A DNA stretch of 64,000 nt from positions 336,646 to 400,645 of the forward strand of contig KB307554.1 of NCBI GenBank assembly GCA_000328365.1, in the 5' to 3' direction. Source of the DNA: Capitella teleta (taxonomy: Eukaryota > Annelida > Polychaeta > Capitellidae). Position numbers and translations under genes: made by a program. This document shows, piece after piece, positions 23,341-36,190 of the stretch (its first letter is position 1; each line of letters starts with the position of its first letter). Below the pieces are notes generated by a model. It was not told the origin of the DNA. It made no database searches and saw only the letters and a list, made by a program, of their open reading frames with translations.

Positions 23341-26300
23341 ACATACAATCAATCGATTTGACTAGGAGTGACATTATGTTTAAATCTGTAATAATGTATC
23401 GTATTGAGTAATATTACTAATATGCAATACATAAAAGGAACACTGTTCTTACATGAATTACCCGTCCTTCTGAGTACAGTGACAAATCGAACAAAGCTCA
23501 ACAACCTTATGGATAATTCCTGAATTCCAATTTCCGTTGCCATGCATGGTGATGCATGTTCTGATTGACACCACAGAACATAATTGACACCGAGTGAAGT
23601 GCTCTAAATACGTAATTTTGTGTATGACATTACTCAGAAGTCATCTCCGTCTTTGGATATTGACGAAACCAAATTAAAATTGTGGACAATGGTAAAATTT
23701 GGCTTCGGATTTGGTAATGAAGGTAAAAAGTTTATAAGGTTAGTCGAAAAATTGCTTTGCGATCGAATCATCGACATGGGAACTCAGCCTATAGTCGTGT
23801 CAGAGACAAACAAAAAAAAACGCAATTTCTTAATGCGCAACTGCAGCGTCTTCCACGAAAGAGCGAATGGGACATTGGGAGGCTGAAAAAATACCTTCCA
23901 ATGCCTCCCGGGTAGATTCCCGGCAATTGCAGACCGGGAGATTGAGCCAAGGATTGCGCTGTTCAATCTGATGATCACCCAGGTGCTAAATTGAGAAGAT
24001 GGATGGTCAACTCAGCACATCGACGTAGATCGTTCTTGAAGTCGCGGCTTTACCCGGCCGAATGAATTCCAGCATTAATTTCCAAGAGAAATGGTTTTAG
24101 AAATGCCGATTCCAGATCGGAAAGATAATTCAAGATCGTAGTCCCAGAGATCCTATCATCGTAGTTTGTTGCATTTGTCAACTGAAGTAACACATGTCTG
24201 CAATGAACAACACAAGACAACCAAACGTGGTTTCCAAGAACTGCATTGATCGCATTAATGAGAATAGACAAGCTGACCAAGCGACTCACATTGAGATTGA
24301 CAGGGCTATAATCCTTCCTGTCCATCAATAATTCACATGAACACATTCTGTGCTTTCGTATTTCTATTTGGTTTAGGACACAAGTTATTTTCCAAATTGG
24401 TTCAAATAGAATTAACTTCTACATGCATGATCGATTTCATCCATGTATGAATCAAAAAGTCGCACAACATCAAAGCACATCTGAATCTCATCACAAAGGT
24501 AGGCATACGTAGCCATGATGGTATGACTCAGGCATCAATGGCATCATTTCATTGCGTTAGGCGTCTATGGATTTCCAAGATGATCCCGTTGGCAAAGATC
24601 AGCGAAAAGAGCAGACATGTCTTTTCATGACAACTGCATTGAGGAAACAGTCTACCTTGTATTGAGCAAATTCGCGTGCAAAAATCCATAATTTCGCGCA
24701 TTCAGCTATCGTATATATTGAATAATAAGATATCCTCTGTGTTACGTTCGTTTGTGCAGGTCTCAATAGCCGATGTGAGTTAAATCTCCCATGCACATGG
24801 AAGCACATGTATATATTCCACGCTTGGAAGCGCATTAATGATATGATGATTCGCATAAAACTCCCAACATTAGCTTTGATTAATAATTTCAAACGCTGAG
24901 ACAAAACGCAGCCAAACGCGTGCAAGCGCTCATTACGAATGGCGAAATACAAAAACCGGGCTACATATATTTTGTTTAAACATCAATCGGTACGCGTGGG
25001 AATACATTGCGAGAAAATGTTGTAATTCCATCTGGTTTTTCAACAGGATAATCATTCACATAATAATTGCCAGTGCTTGGTGGTTACATAATCCGTGTTT
25101 ACAATAGGAATTCCACACAGGGGACAGGGGAATGGGATAAGCAAAAATGAAGTGCGCGTATGAACACGTACTTGGTACTGCTTAAGAAGCACATCATTAT
25201 CACATAACACCTGCAGGGTGCTTGTATAAAAATGATCAGCTAACTCGGAGGTGTTAGGACTTAAATGGAAAGCACTAGAGACTCCGGAACAAAGAGTCAG
25301 AAATTACAGGGCACAAAATTCTCGACGCCGTCGGGCCTTCTGTATGCAATTATGTTTTTCAGAGACGATGGAAGTGAGTTATAAGCAAAGGTAATCGTGC
25401 GTCACTTCCTATTTGCATGGAGGTCGCGATGTGCGCTCTCTGCGGAGGGAAGGGGGTGGGAGGTTTTCATTGTCGTCGTCACATTAAATATGATGCAATA
25501 AATACAGATAAGCAGTTCAAAATTGATAAAGGTACAAATTGGGGGCAATCTGGATATTGCATTGTTATAATCACTTTGTAGTTGATTATATGTATTTTTC
25601 TTTTGTGCTTCCTTTGAACCGTACATTATATTCAATACTCTTTAAATTGCACAAACTCCTTTCCTATAATTATGGACCCCTGGCTAGCATTGTTACATTT
25701 GTTGTATTTGGTAATTACAGGAAATTATCTTCCATCATTTATGCATAAGTTCATCAACACATCTATTACACTCGTCTGTCACAAGGGAATAGCGAGATAT
25801 CTTGGGGAATAGACGCAATACAAACCATGTTTATTGCAATCACTAATGGTGCCAGAGCATTGAACTTCTGGTCTGAGCAGCTACATATTAGAGACGTCAT
25901 TTGTAATCCAGAATTGACCTATATACACATCATTGTGAGATATGATTACGCAATGCCCCACAGGGTTGATGTATAGTGTGCCAGATGGAACGAGGATTGC
26001 CCGAGAAGGACTCTATATAATAAAGACTAAAAATGGAGCCAGATACGTTATAATTGGTTTGATGGAGTGGAATGCGTATAATTATGTACTGCTATGCAAG
26101 AAAATTGACACACACAAAATAAATGCAACAAAAGTGTATGGTTCTCGGAGATGTAAATTTCAAGAATATCCTCAAACACCTTCTAAGAATACAGTCTTAT
26201 GAAACAATCTTGTAATAGAGTTATAGAAAGGTATGTATGCAAATAATAGGCATTACCTTAAGCAGAAGAGTTCAAATGGATGGAAGTTCAGTTGAAAAGA

Positions 26301-26787
26301 AGCAACAACAAAGTGAAGACAATAAGATATATAAACAATATGGTAATCATACTGACACAACAAACTTCATTAAGTGTACACAAAACGTGCGAAAGGGTGA
26401 GCTTTTGATTGTCAATATTTTTTAGGAATCCCCAAATAAAAAATGATGATTTGCATCGGAAAAGGATCGGCAAGCATGGTAAATTTGTGTTACAATGTTT
26501 GACAGGTTCGAATAAAAGATATTCTAAGATCAAAAAGTTAAATGATCACGGTGCTTGTAAATGTTTATATTATATTGCACTATATTGCTAATTAAGCACG
26601 TAATATACATGTAAAGTATACGAGGAGTTCGAAATGAGTGGAGAGAGGATGGAAAGATATGAGTGGATTCGTTTCAGCCTCTTTTGGTTACTCGGTTGTT
26701 TTGTCCAACCTACACAGTCCTTATTTTCTGAGAAAGCAATATCTGATTTTCTGAATTTCCAGCGCATCACACAATGACGGCAATATG

Positions 26788-26818
<31 letters not shown>
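26788..26818 (+). repeat. 31-base poly(A) run
   Basis: An uninterrupted A run followed by 'taaaaaaatg'. It may be the tail of a retroposed sequence, but the 300 bases upstream show no recognisable LINE, SINE or processed gene, and no target duplication was found. Confidence 0.9.
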
Positions 26819-26820
<2 letters not shown>

Positions 26821-28404
26821 AAAAAATGCCAAGGTTATTTTTATACGGGTTGAATAATGTAAGTCAGGGGTTCTATTTCAAGCAGAGGCAATTGCCACCA
26901 TTCCTCAGAATAGTAATCGTCTGGCAATAACTGAATTTATTTTTGGTGTGATTCTTTGGGAGTGAGTCAATGTATGAAAAGAAAGTTAATTACTTCACAC
27001 TCTAGGGCAAAGGTAAATTTCGTTTTACAGCTTGCAATAATCTCTCTCAGAATTCAATTTCTGAACGCCTCACATTCAGATGACAAGCAGCAGCGGAATA
27101 TGTTCAGTCAGAGATAAGTATAGCTTCAAAGCAAATGCACAGTACACAGTAGTGATATCTCTCATTCGTTCCGATGTCGTCATTTTATAAGTCAATACGA
27201 TTCAACTGAAACCGTTGCCTCATGATAATAAATTGGTCTCAGGAGAAACCTCCTTTTGTGTGTTGTTACATATAATTCATCATTTTAGTAGTTCATAAGC
27301 AGAAGAATTGTCCCAATTGTGGGAACATGTAATTACAACACCAACCGACCAATTTGTCAACGTCCACTCTCGCAAAATGAACATAGACCAGCATCACACC
27401 GTCGGTTGAGAACTAACTCAACTTAGTTGGGCGCAATCCTTGTCACACAAAACAGCAATGCGGCCCCTAACACACGCACATAACCTATTGGTTTTGTTTC
27501 TTTGAAGCTTTCTTGGTATCTGCCAATCCTCTGCTGCGATATTGTATCAACATGAGCCGGATTAGCTTTTGTTTATTTATTTTATATAGCTGCTAGTTAT
27601 CATCGATTGCTGGGTATTTCAGCTGAGTCTGATTTGCGCCGAATTGAGGGTGATTATCAGCTATGGTGATTAGCCCATACATATATTTTTGCGGTTTTCA
27701 CGATCACATTCAACCCAAGGAATTATTTTCTACCAAAAATTGATCCAATACCTATTTATGATTTCGTTACCCTTGAGACAATCATTTTGGTACGAAGAGA
27801 GGCTAACCAATCGGCAACCCAAAGAAGGAGGTCACAGAAAACATGTTTATATGCTATAACTTCATAAAGTAGGATGACATAAGTTGGCAAAAATAAACTG
27901 TTCTTTAATATTTGGCAGCATGATGCTTTCTGAGGTCTCTTGCTTTCCACCAGCTCTGTACTCTTTTTGATCAACCTTGATTCAATTGCTCAGAGGATGA
28001 CGTGTCGCAGGTGTCGTCCCGGGCCTCTTATGTGTTCCTGCCAGGGCTATTTAAATGACATCACCTTCAGTGATCAGGCTCACAAGCAGACAGAAGCAAC
28101 AGCCGTGTGTCAGGATCCACTCTCAAGGGAAATCAAACAACGCTGCCCTGAACCTTGAGCAAATTTAGGGAGACAGCCTTCGTGAAAACTTGGCTGTGAT
28201 TTATGAGTCTCCCCATCCGACCCCGAAGCAGCTGAGGCACCCTCTGCCATCTTGTATTTGTCGGCTTAAGGCGCAAAATTCCTGTTCTATAGACGCCGAA
28301 ATGACAAAATTTACACCAATTTCCTCCAAAACCAAAGTTCGTTGCCATGGAGACCGTGCCATCATAACACGTCAGCAGTTTTGAAAGGATTTTGTGAATG
28401 ATCA

Positions 28405-28500
28405 CCTTTCGGATGGTAAAAGGGAGCTTCTCTTCATTAATAATGGGATCCGCCAGTGAAAAAGCTCCCTCCACCTTTCGGATGACATTTCGGATGGTTA
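28405..28500. repeat. Local inverted/direct repeat cluster
   Basis: GGGAGCTT (28422-28429) pairs with AAGCTCCC (28462-28469), an 8-bp inverted repeat with a 32-base spacer. The word 'tttcggatg' occurs at about 28407, 28476 and 28488. It may be the core of a small decayed element; the class is unknown. Confidence 0.5.
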
Positions 28501-31500
28501 GCGTTCATCAGAATCCATACTGTCCATCTACAATTCTGCACAAGGTCAATGGTACACTTGGTCGTATTTAACGTATATGCAATTCCCTATTAAGTATAAG
28601 TATATGCGATGCATGGCCAGCCAATAGCGTGATAGGAGAGAAGCGACATCCTGATGAAGTATTGTCCCTATTTATTGAGCAAACCAAGGTTGCATTACGC
28701 TGCAGAATCCGCAAGGCAATTCAGATTCGTGTTCACGCAACGCCTTTGGGGTTTGGAGGCTGGATAGTTGGTAAACTAACTTTATTTTATTTTATTATTA
28801 ACAGATATTATAGCCCTAATCAAAAAACCACGTGGTGATTTACATTGATTATACATTAGAAACTTTTGGAATTTGGAAGAAACAAGGAATGCTCAACGAA
28901 TGAACGTGAGCAAGAATTTTTCACCCTCGAAGAGTAAGGCTCCGCTTAAACATTTTAAGAGGTGTGTCCTGCAAATTGGAGCACCGCAGCGCCTCAGAAA
29001 GGTTGTTCTAATGTTCTCATTGAAAGCAACACGCGCCGTCAACTTTCAATGCTCACATTCTCCAAATCGCTCGACATGAACATGGTTCTTCCCTTATTCT
29101 TCCCTCTTTGAAGAAATATCACGTATTTTAGAGAAGTGATTACTGCAGGCATATTCAAGCGCTATTCCCAAACAAGTATTGGGACTTACCTCAGATGAAT
29201 ATGGAAATCGATGATACACCAGTTATGTGCGATCCACAATTTAATATTGATTAACAGTAATTAATAATCATATATATCATACGCAGAATTATCTAATTTG
29301 AGGGTGCGGTTATTTGCAGTTTGAGAGTTTGGCATAATGACGTGAATCCCGTTTACACCAAATCCCGTGATATCGATCTGGGGAATAAATTCTCATCATG
29401 TGCGTCACGCTCTTTAAGAGCACATGTATCTAAAACGGTCACTAACCCCTTTGTCCTGCTCGCTTAGATATGCGCAGACCAATAGTGCCACACTTAATCA
29501 ATATAAGTTAGTAATTGGCACACATTAAATACCCAAATCGGATGGGTTTTTACTTCGGATATCAGATTTTCGTACGTCTGGATGTCGAAATAGGATTTCC
29601 ACTCATTCGTTCATTCGTAACAAAACTGATTCTCACTTAGATCTTCCTCGGAGCGAAAGAACCACGTCACCTGTTCAGTGATACTCTATCGGTTTTCCTC
29701 AATGGCATAAAAGACCTCCGTGCCCATTGTAAAGGCTCTCCTCTTTCCACGGGATAGGGGGGGGGGGCGCTTCCATTGTGAGTATGCTGCTCAAAGCCCA
29801 CACACCCAATAATGGAGCTCATTCATGTCATCTCTGCTCATGAAAATTGCATTATAAATGTGGTTCACATCGATAATAACTATAGAGTGTCAATACATTC
29901 CTTTATCACACGTTTGATTTCTTTATGGGAACACCAAGCCTGTATTGTATAAGGGCATCTCTGCTGATATATTATCAGTTTATATATGCGCGGCACGAAC
30001 TCGTGCGATATACATGTAACCCGAAAACTCGCCATATAAAGTTCATTCGGAACGCGACACCCAAGCAATAACTAATTACACGTACGATACGGGTATGGTA
30101 ATGCAATCTCAGCCAGTGCAAGACATGTAGTGATCCACCTGTCCAGGATCCCATACTAACACTTCGAGGCACTCTTATACCAGTCCCAGGTGGGGGCAGA
30201 GTAACAAAGAGCCAATGACGCAACGAAGGTGAGTCCAATTTAATATAATATGGCGGATACATATCCAAGACCAGTTCTTCAATGTTTTGCTTCGGGAGGT
30301 TTCTTCGGGGGCTCTGGAGAGTTTTGTGCTAGTGCAAAGTACAAACATCACGAGGTTCCTCCTCAGTGAAAGTGTTCTGCGGAATTCACAATGGGCATCG
30401 TAGAATTCATTTGTAATGTTCTTTCAGTCCGGTTATAAGAGGTGAACTCCCAAAAGATCGTGACGTTGATTCTCTAAGTTGTCGGGCGGAACCATTCGGA
30501 AATCTCCTAATTTCAGCACATGCTGTAATATGTACATAATTACTTGTGGCGTTCATTTGCCTGAAACATGGCCGTGAGCTGCTCCATCGTTTTTTCTCTA
30601 CGGTGATTGAATTCGCAAAAACTCCATAATTATTAATGTGTCCAGGGTGCGATTAGCTACCCTCACCCACAAAGGCCACAGTGTTGTCAAAGTTGGTAAT
30701 TTCAAGGATGTGAAAGGTGCTTACCATCAGATATTCTGATATTGTGATAGGGGTCCATGGTGTCTGCAAAAACACAGTATCAAGAAATGATAACGCTTAC
30801 AGGATGAGATCGTCAGGTGAGTTACCATGATATGCGATGATGAACATCTCGATGATCATATATCAACATGTGTCCTGGTATCAGACGAAGCACGCTAGAC
30901 CGTTTTTCTGTTAGGTTGAAATTTGAAGAAGGTTCTCTATTTCATTTTTAATCAAGTCTCTCGGTTATCTGCAATATTATCTGGGTTGTAGAAATTGCAT
31001 TAAGATAATTCGGGGAAAGCATCAACCGACAGCAGACGTGCAGATCCGTTTGCATTTTAGCCTGAGGGACACACCAACGAAAGGCACCACAGACAGGGCC
31101 AATCCCGTGCACTGGAAATAGACGCAATGAAGAGATTCCATCAAGACTTATATACACTCAGACTGGCATGTTTTACATGAATGCATTTCTGTGTGCATTA
31201 AGATTCTGGGCAGTCTAGTAAATAAACAAAACCGGACGGACAAGATCAATATTAATTTTGAGGTTGCCCCAAATCACAAACGTATTTTATGGCAGGATGC
31301 AAGTATGCTTCTTCGAAGTTGGAATAGAATTAAAGACAATAACAATTCGTTGACAACCCACAATCTACATGCAAATCACATGCATATATCGCGAAGCCCT
31401 TTAGAAAACAGCATTGCATGAATCACCGAGGTAGCTGTCTTATCTGCCTCCGTAGAAAGATTGTCCCAATTCATCGTCCAATTGTTGCACGCCTCATTGG

Positions 31501-31676
31501 AAGGTGGTGATACCGCTTGATGTTTATGCGCTGTCATGAATAGAAATGTCCTAATTTGTCCTCAGAAAGGAAAGCTTTGATACCCTTTTCCGGCCATCAC
31601 AGAGCCCACGAGAAATCGTTATGCACCCTTATCGAAGGGAATTCACTCGGATAAGTATCTCAGCAGGTGGGCGGTC

Positions 31677-31693
31677 GGGAGGGAGGGAGGGGG
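31677..31693 (+). other. G-quadruplex-type motif (single-base loops)
   Basis: gggagggagggaggggg: four G tracts with one-base A loops, the most stable class of predicted quadruplex. No nearby gene start is recognised. Confidence 0.85.
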
Positions 31694-32107
31694 AATATCT
31701 CCCTTCTCTATAATGTAAACCAGCCACAGTGCTCTTCGGTCAGGATTAGAAGAACATAACCAAGATTTATTCAGTGTTTTGAGAATACCATTATCTTTGC
31801 ATGAAAGGTTTCTCTGCGAAGAGTGTGGCGGTGCATGGTTATTTCATGACAACCATCACTGCTGTTACTGTAACGTCCCTCATATCAACTCATCTCCTCT
31901 CATCTCTGTTTTCGCAACTCTTTTTCGCTTTTTGTCAATGTCCATTCTTCAAAACTATAATTTAAAAATTGAAATCACAATTAGCAGAATATTAAGACCC
32001 TCGGTTTGAATTTCGAATTCATGCAAAGCATTCATTCATGCACGGCTTGATCGATCTAACTTATACTTGAGGAGAAGGTAACTGTACAAACGAGCACTCA
32101 TATACGT

Positions 32108-32180
32108 TGAGGGCCGCGATGGCGCAGTGGTGCGCGCTCGCCTAGTGCGCAAGGGTCAACTTACCGGGTTTGGATTTCGT
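32108..32180 (+). mobile_element. tRNA-like SINE head
   Basis: 'ggccgcgatggcgcagtgg' contains a good Pol III A box (TGGCGCAGTGG, 32119-32129). About 45 bases on, 'gggtttggatttc' is a degenerate B box. The spacing fits a tRNA-derived promoter. The anticodon arm does not fold well and the B box has lost the invariant TTC, so it is not a functional tRNA gene. The variable part 'cgcaagggtc' followed by a CCGG-containing B region resembles the head expected for the SINE at 39714-39974, whose own head is missing. That link is inference. Confidence 0.6.
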
Positions 32181-32273
32181 GGCTTGAAAACACCCATGTC
32201 CCCCACATCATAACATAGTGTCATATCGATCGTGGTACCTGGTTCGACGAAGATGGTATTTTCATTGCACAAT

Positions 32274-32312
32274 TGGTTGCTCGTTGTTGATGCACCGCTT
32301 GTAATCATAGCT
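32274..32312 (+). repeat. Short dispersed repeat Z, copy 2
   Basis: Matches 13391-13433 as described there. It lies about 95 bases after the tRNA-like head, so it could be part of the same SINE body. Confidence 0.55.
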
Positions 32313-32605
32313 GAGGGCTTACGTGTCGCCTTTGGGGGTTCCTATAACCAGGGAAATTGTGTCAGTGTGTCAGAGAACTCTATTCCGGAATTGTATGATC
32401 GATATATAAAACAAAGCGATGCTCCCACACTGTGACCAGCAGCTGAGTGCCCGGTGCCTGTCACAGCACAAGCGAATGACTGAATTTAATTGCTTGTATG
32501 TGAATGCAGGGAGCATCAAATGTGTCACTTTAGAGAGAAACAAACATGCAGAACTGCATAACATGCTAACAGTGACGTCATGAACCATGAAATTGTTCCT
32601 CATCA

Positions 32606-34050
32606 TCTACATTAGACCGTGCAGAGACTGAACCGAATGTTAATGGTGGTGGCGTCATTCATGCAATAGACAATCGCCTGTCGTCAAAGTGTCGCCCTGA
32701 CCTTGAGTGCAACTTGAAGTGCTGGTGTGCGAGATCAGTGGACGTTCAGCTTCACGCTCTATAATCGCCCACATTTTTGCATACCGACCACCACTCATTG
32801 GCATCGTCAGTTTTATCAACATGCTAAACGCAACTCTTATCAGAGCGTCGAACAAATTCAGCTACATGTATGCGTGTTTCATGGGAGACTTCAACATGCC
32901 GAAAATGATTCTATCTCACGCCTTCTCCCAACCCGTCCAACGCCAATGGTTCATTCTCTGACCTCCTCTTCGCCGCCAGTAACAGTTCTTTAAAATGCAA
33001 TATCACTCACCTGAACGACGAATTCAATTTTGATTCCCACCATCGTATTCTCCTTTTCAATATTTTGCTCCAAATCCCGTTACCTCATCGTCGCCAGAGA
33101 GAGATTTTCAACTGCAAAAGCGCCGATATGAATTTGGTTCGTGATAACCTTCGTAATGTGTCTTTAAATCTCAGTAACACGAGTTTTGGGTAATTTATGG
33201 CAGTGTTATTTATTTATTTTTGATAAGGTTAATGATATGTTGTTATATTGCCGAAAAACTGTTTGAAAAATGTACTTTTCGCAAAATATTTTAGCGCCAT
33301 TTCAGAGCACGATATTGCAAATGTTACTGTTTTAAAAGAATTACTTGAAGCTCGGTGTGGCTCAATAGACTACATATTGAGTCATATCGAAATTAATGCA
33401 CTACTTTATTATTTATGTATTACTTAATTAAGTACTGTTTGCAGTTCTGTTAAACTTACTGTTTTTGTTTTTCATATCAAATGTACAAACTTGAGTTTGT
33501 GAATAAAATGATATATATATATCTAATGTACCTGTACTTAAAGTGAGAGAATCACATGACACCCTGCGTGGTTTGATTCAGAAGCGAGATACTTAGTGTA
33601 TGAAAGGCTAAACGTGATAACACTGGGTGTTTGTGGCGCCGATACAAGAATTCAAGCAATTATGAAAGATATATTCTTAGAGAAAAACATAGAAGTTTTA
33701 TTAATATCCTTGGTGATGTTGTAACCAATATTCTAAGCGTTTCTGGTCGTTATATTTCACTCAAAAACTAAGAATTCTAGTATTCCGTTGAAATTATATA
33801 ATGGTTCAACCTCAGCTGTTAACCCAAAGGAGAAAGCGTGTCTTTTCGATTTTGTTCTTCCGTTTTTAAAAATCCTTCGCTATTATTGCTTAATTCTACC
33901 TTTGTCTTCAATGTTGATGTTAATCCTGTTCCTACGTTCAGTGTATATGGTGTTCATTATGTTCTAAACAATCTCGATGTTAATGAGGCATGTCCGTCAT
34001 CAGATATTTCACCGTTTATCTGAAAGAACTGCTGATAATACTGCAAGGAA
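32606..34050 (+). mobile_element. LINE endonuclease and start of RT (decayed, internal fragment)
   Basis: Apurinic-type endonuclease: NGGGVIHAIDNRLSSK (from 32634), then in another frame LEVLVCEIS, AYRPPL and the diagnostic GDFNMP (about 32884-32904). In a third frame come NGSFSDLLFAASNSSL and FDSHHRILLFNI, the 'sDH.pi.f' region. After an interruption, RT linker text resumes near 33630-33715: WRRYKNSSNYERY and EKHRSFINILGDVV. Then HSKTKNSSIPLKLYNGST and NPKEKACLF (about 33760-33850), and VHYVLNNLDVNEACPSSDIS (about 33953-34010), matching 'v...L..LDvnKA.GpD.Is'. The order is that of a CR1/L2/Jockey-type ORF2. There are several frame changes; the 5' and 3' ends are missing. Confidence 0.88.
33190..33540 (+). 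mobile_element. Possible nested retroelement 3' end inside the LINE
   Basis: This block interrupts the endonuclease-to-RT order of the surrounding LINE and has no matching translation. It ends with a perfect hairpin ACAAACT-tg-AGTTTGT (33485-33500), then AATAAAATG and an AT-repeat tail (about 33511-33522), the layout of a LINE 3' end. It could instead be decayed LINE sequence. Confidence 0.4.
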
Positions 34051-35409
34051 CCGTAATGCACGAAGAAAACACGCACATAACACCGCTGCGGGCGACATAA
34101 CGGTATGACATGCACGTTGGCAAGGCGAAGCCAATCGTAATGTGACGGTGCAGATTTTGCAATTGGTGTTTCTAAGTCAAGATAGACATGACAAGAGTTT
34201 GAGATGTCTTGTGACTAAACCGCCAAGGGCGGAACAAATTGGTATGGTGCAATAATATGCAAGCGTAAGCCACCGATGAAAATCCCCACAATAAATGAAT
34301 CTGTCAATTTTAACCCACTTCTGGTCAGTTTCATCGCCTTGCACCTGTCAGTGTGAGTTTGATTGATTGCTCCCTTTGAGTTGAACTTCACCTCAATACC
34401 AGATAGAGGTTAACGCCTGTAATTAAGGTTATTGTATTCATGCTTATTCTGAATGCGTGATCTGCTTTGTGATAATTGCTGCAATAACTGATTGGATTTC
34501 ATTACCTTCGCTGATTGCTTCAATGTCAGTTGCTTTTACAATCACTGCTCGGACAATCACACCGCTGCTGTTGCTCATTCACGATGCTAATGGACGCAGA
34601 GATCAAACGTGTGGGACTATTTTCATAACATTTCCATGTACTGCGGGAACTGGTGTCATTATATACCTGCCGCTGTTGCCAGAATACTTTCCTATGGCAG
34701 GATACATGAACATTTGTTCTGTAATTGTGCAGACTTTATAACTATAATAATGTGTGACAACTTTTAATTGAAATACATGTATTGCTAATTGGATGTCCAC
34801 TAGATCAACATTGCGGAAAAAAACTTCATCAACGAAGAAAAGGAATTTCTAGGAACAGCTAACATGCATCAAAATGGGAGCAGGATTCTAAGCATGAACG
34901 CTTTTCTAGGAATTCGTATCTTTGTGACGATCGATTTCAAGTTACATTAGCGAACATTAGCGTTTTCTTATGAAAATATAAGAACATGAATCTTCTCAGA
35001 AATCGTTTTTAAAAATGACGTCAGTTGTGTATTAGATACGCCCCGGAGATCACCAAAGTATACAATTATTCATGAAATGAGCGTTTATTATTCTACACGC
35101 ATCAAAGTTTCTTAGAAATCCACTAGGAGGTAGTTCCCCTGTGTTCCACGAAGCGTGTGTTTTACCTATCAAAATAATAGTGTCATTTTAGTTGGTATGC
35201 AGTCTTAGCCCTAACGGGCGTCTACCTCCTTCTCCGCGCCGTCTGTTGCCTTTGACATTACATGTCTTCAAGAAAAATGGATTCAAACAACAACGAATTT
35301 CTTTTAATGAGGCTATGTTTTAGGTCTAATATCACAACCAGCAACGTCATCCACGCATGGTGGCGTTGCTATTTATATTAAAAAACTCAAAATATCTGAC
35401 ATAGGAAAA
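34051..35409. other. Non-coding stretch
   Basis: No gene recognised. The open frame 34457-34741 (+) has hydrophobic patches but no family motif and an opposing frame on the other strand, so it is probably chance. Confidence 0.5.
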
Positions 35410-36190
35410 ATGTGTGAATTGAAATTTTATTACAGTACACAAACAATAACCTTCCAGAATATTTCTTTGAAAACTACATTCAAACAAATCGCCAAACGTG
35501 TGCGCATCCTCGCCAAACAAGACACGGAAATATCCTCTCCATCCCACCACATTGAATTTTTTTTTTTCAAATCAAATTTTAGATACACACTAGTACACAC
35601 AATTAATAATTTACCTGGGCACATACAATTATTACTCTGTCATACGCGCTCGACTGATATCTTCACTGAAAAAGCCAAAGCACATATGATAAACCAATAC
35701 TCCACAATATGCACTATACCAAATTGTTAGATCTGTCACAGTCGTTAACTCTCCCTCCCCATCCAATTCACCACCGATAGATATATATTATGAAATTCTA
35801 TCCCTTCACCATTCTCATCCTCCACCTATCCAATCATTTCCCTTCCTCCCACTTCCATACACAATGCATCGTATCCCTAGACAAAACAAAACAAAACAAA
35901 ACAAAAACAAACAAACTTGACCTTGGTTTTGATGATATGATGATTATTATCTATTATATGTTTCCCTTGCTTTGCTCCTCGTTGTTATGCTTTTCGATTT
36001 CAATATTTTATTTTTATTGTATTATAATTACCTTTTTTTCATATTGGTGGTAGCATGCCAGTGGGCCTTCTCAAGCCCAATACATATGTTGTCCCCCGAA
36101 AAGACTTTTAATTTTGTAAATAATTATTTGATTATTATTATATATATATGTTTCCAAATATTCTTTCCCTCTCTTTCTCTCCAGGATCCC
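35410..36190 (+). mobile_element. LINE 3' end (RT C-terminus and 3' UTR with hairpin)
   Basis: The frame 35410-35730 ends with YTLVHTINNLPGHIQ, then STDIFTEKAKAHMINQY. This resembles the C-terminal 'lWN.LP..Ir...s...Fk..lk..l...y' block of LINE polymerases, with the Trp lost. The following 450 bases are C/T-rich, then hold AAAAC repeats (35883-35917). A hairpin TGGGC-cttctcaa-GCCCA (36062-36079) is followed by T/A-rich DNA to about 36190. It is a different family from the nested LINE at 11.9 kb, judging by the hairpin. Confidence 0.6.

Larger units (their letters stand above)
19391..26787. other. 7.4 kb mostly unassigned non-coding DNA
   Basis: I recognise no gene. It contains two perfect inverted repeats (20368-20391 and 23320-23340), a T-rich run at 20640-20660, and many short chance open frames on both strands (longest about 117 codons, 24599-24952, minus) without motifs. 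Confidence 0.5.
26819..32107. other. 5.3 kb non-coding stretch
   Basis: No convincing gene. It holds a G run of 11 (29757-29767) and a G-quadruplex motif (31677-31693). At 28405-28500 'tttcggatg' occurs three times around an inverted pair GGGAGCTT/AAGCTCCC. A 113-codon minus-strand frame (28133-28474) overlies that structure and has no family motif. Confidence 0.5.

Noticed and set aside
24599-24952. 117-codon minus-strand frame
   Set aside because: No family motif, no splice context, composition like the flanks.
26788-26818. Tail of a processed pseudogene
   Set aside because: No coding remnant upstream and no target duplication found.
32108-32180. Functional tRNA gene
   Set aside because: The A box is good, but the B box lacks the invariant TTC and the arms do not pair well; a SINE head fits better.
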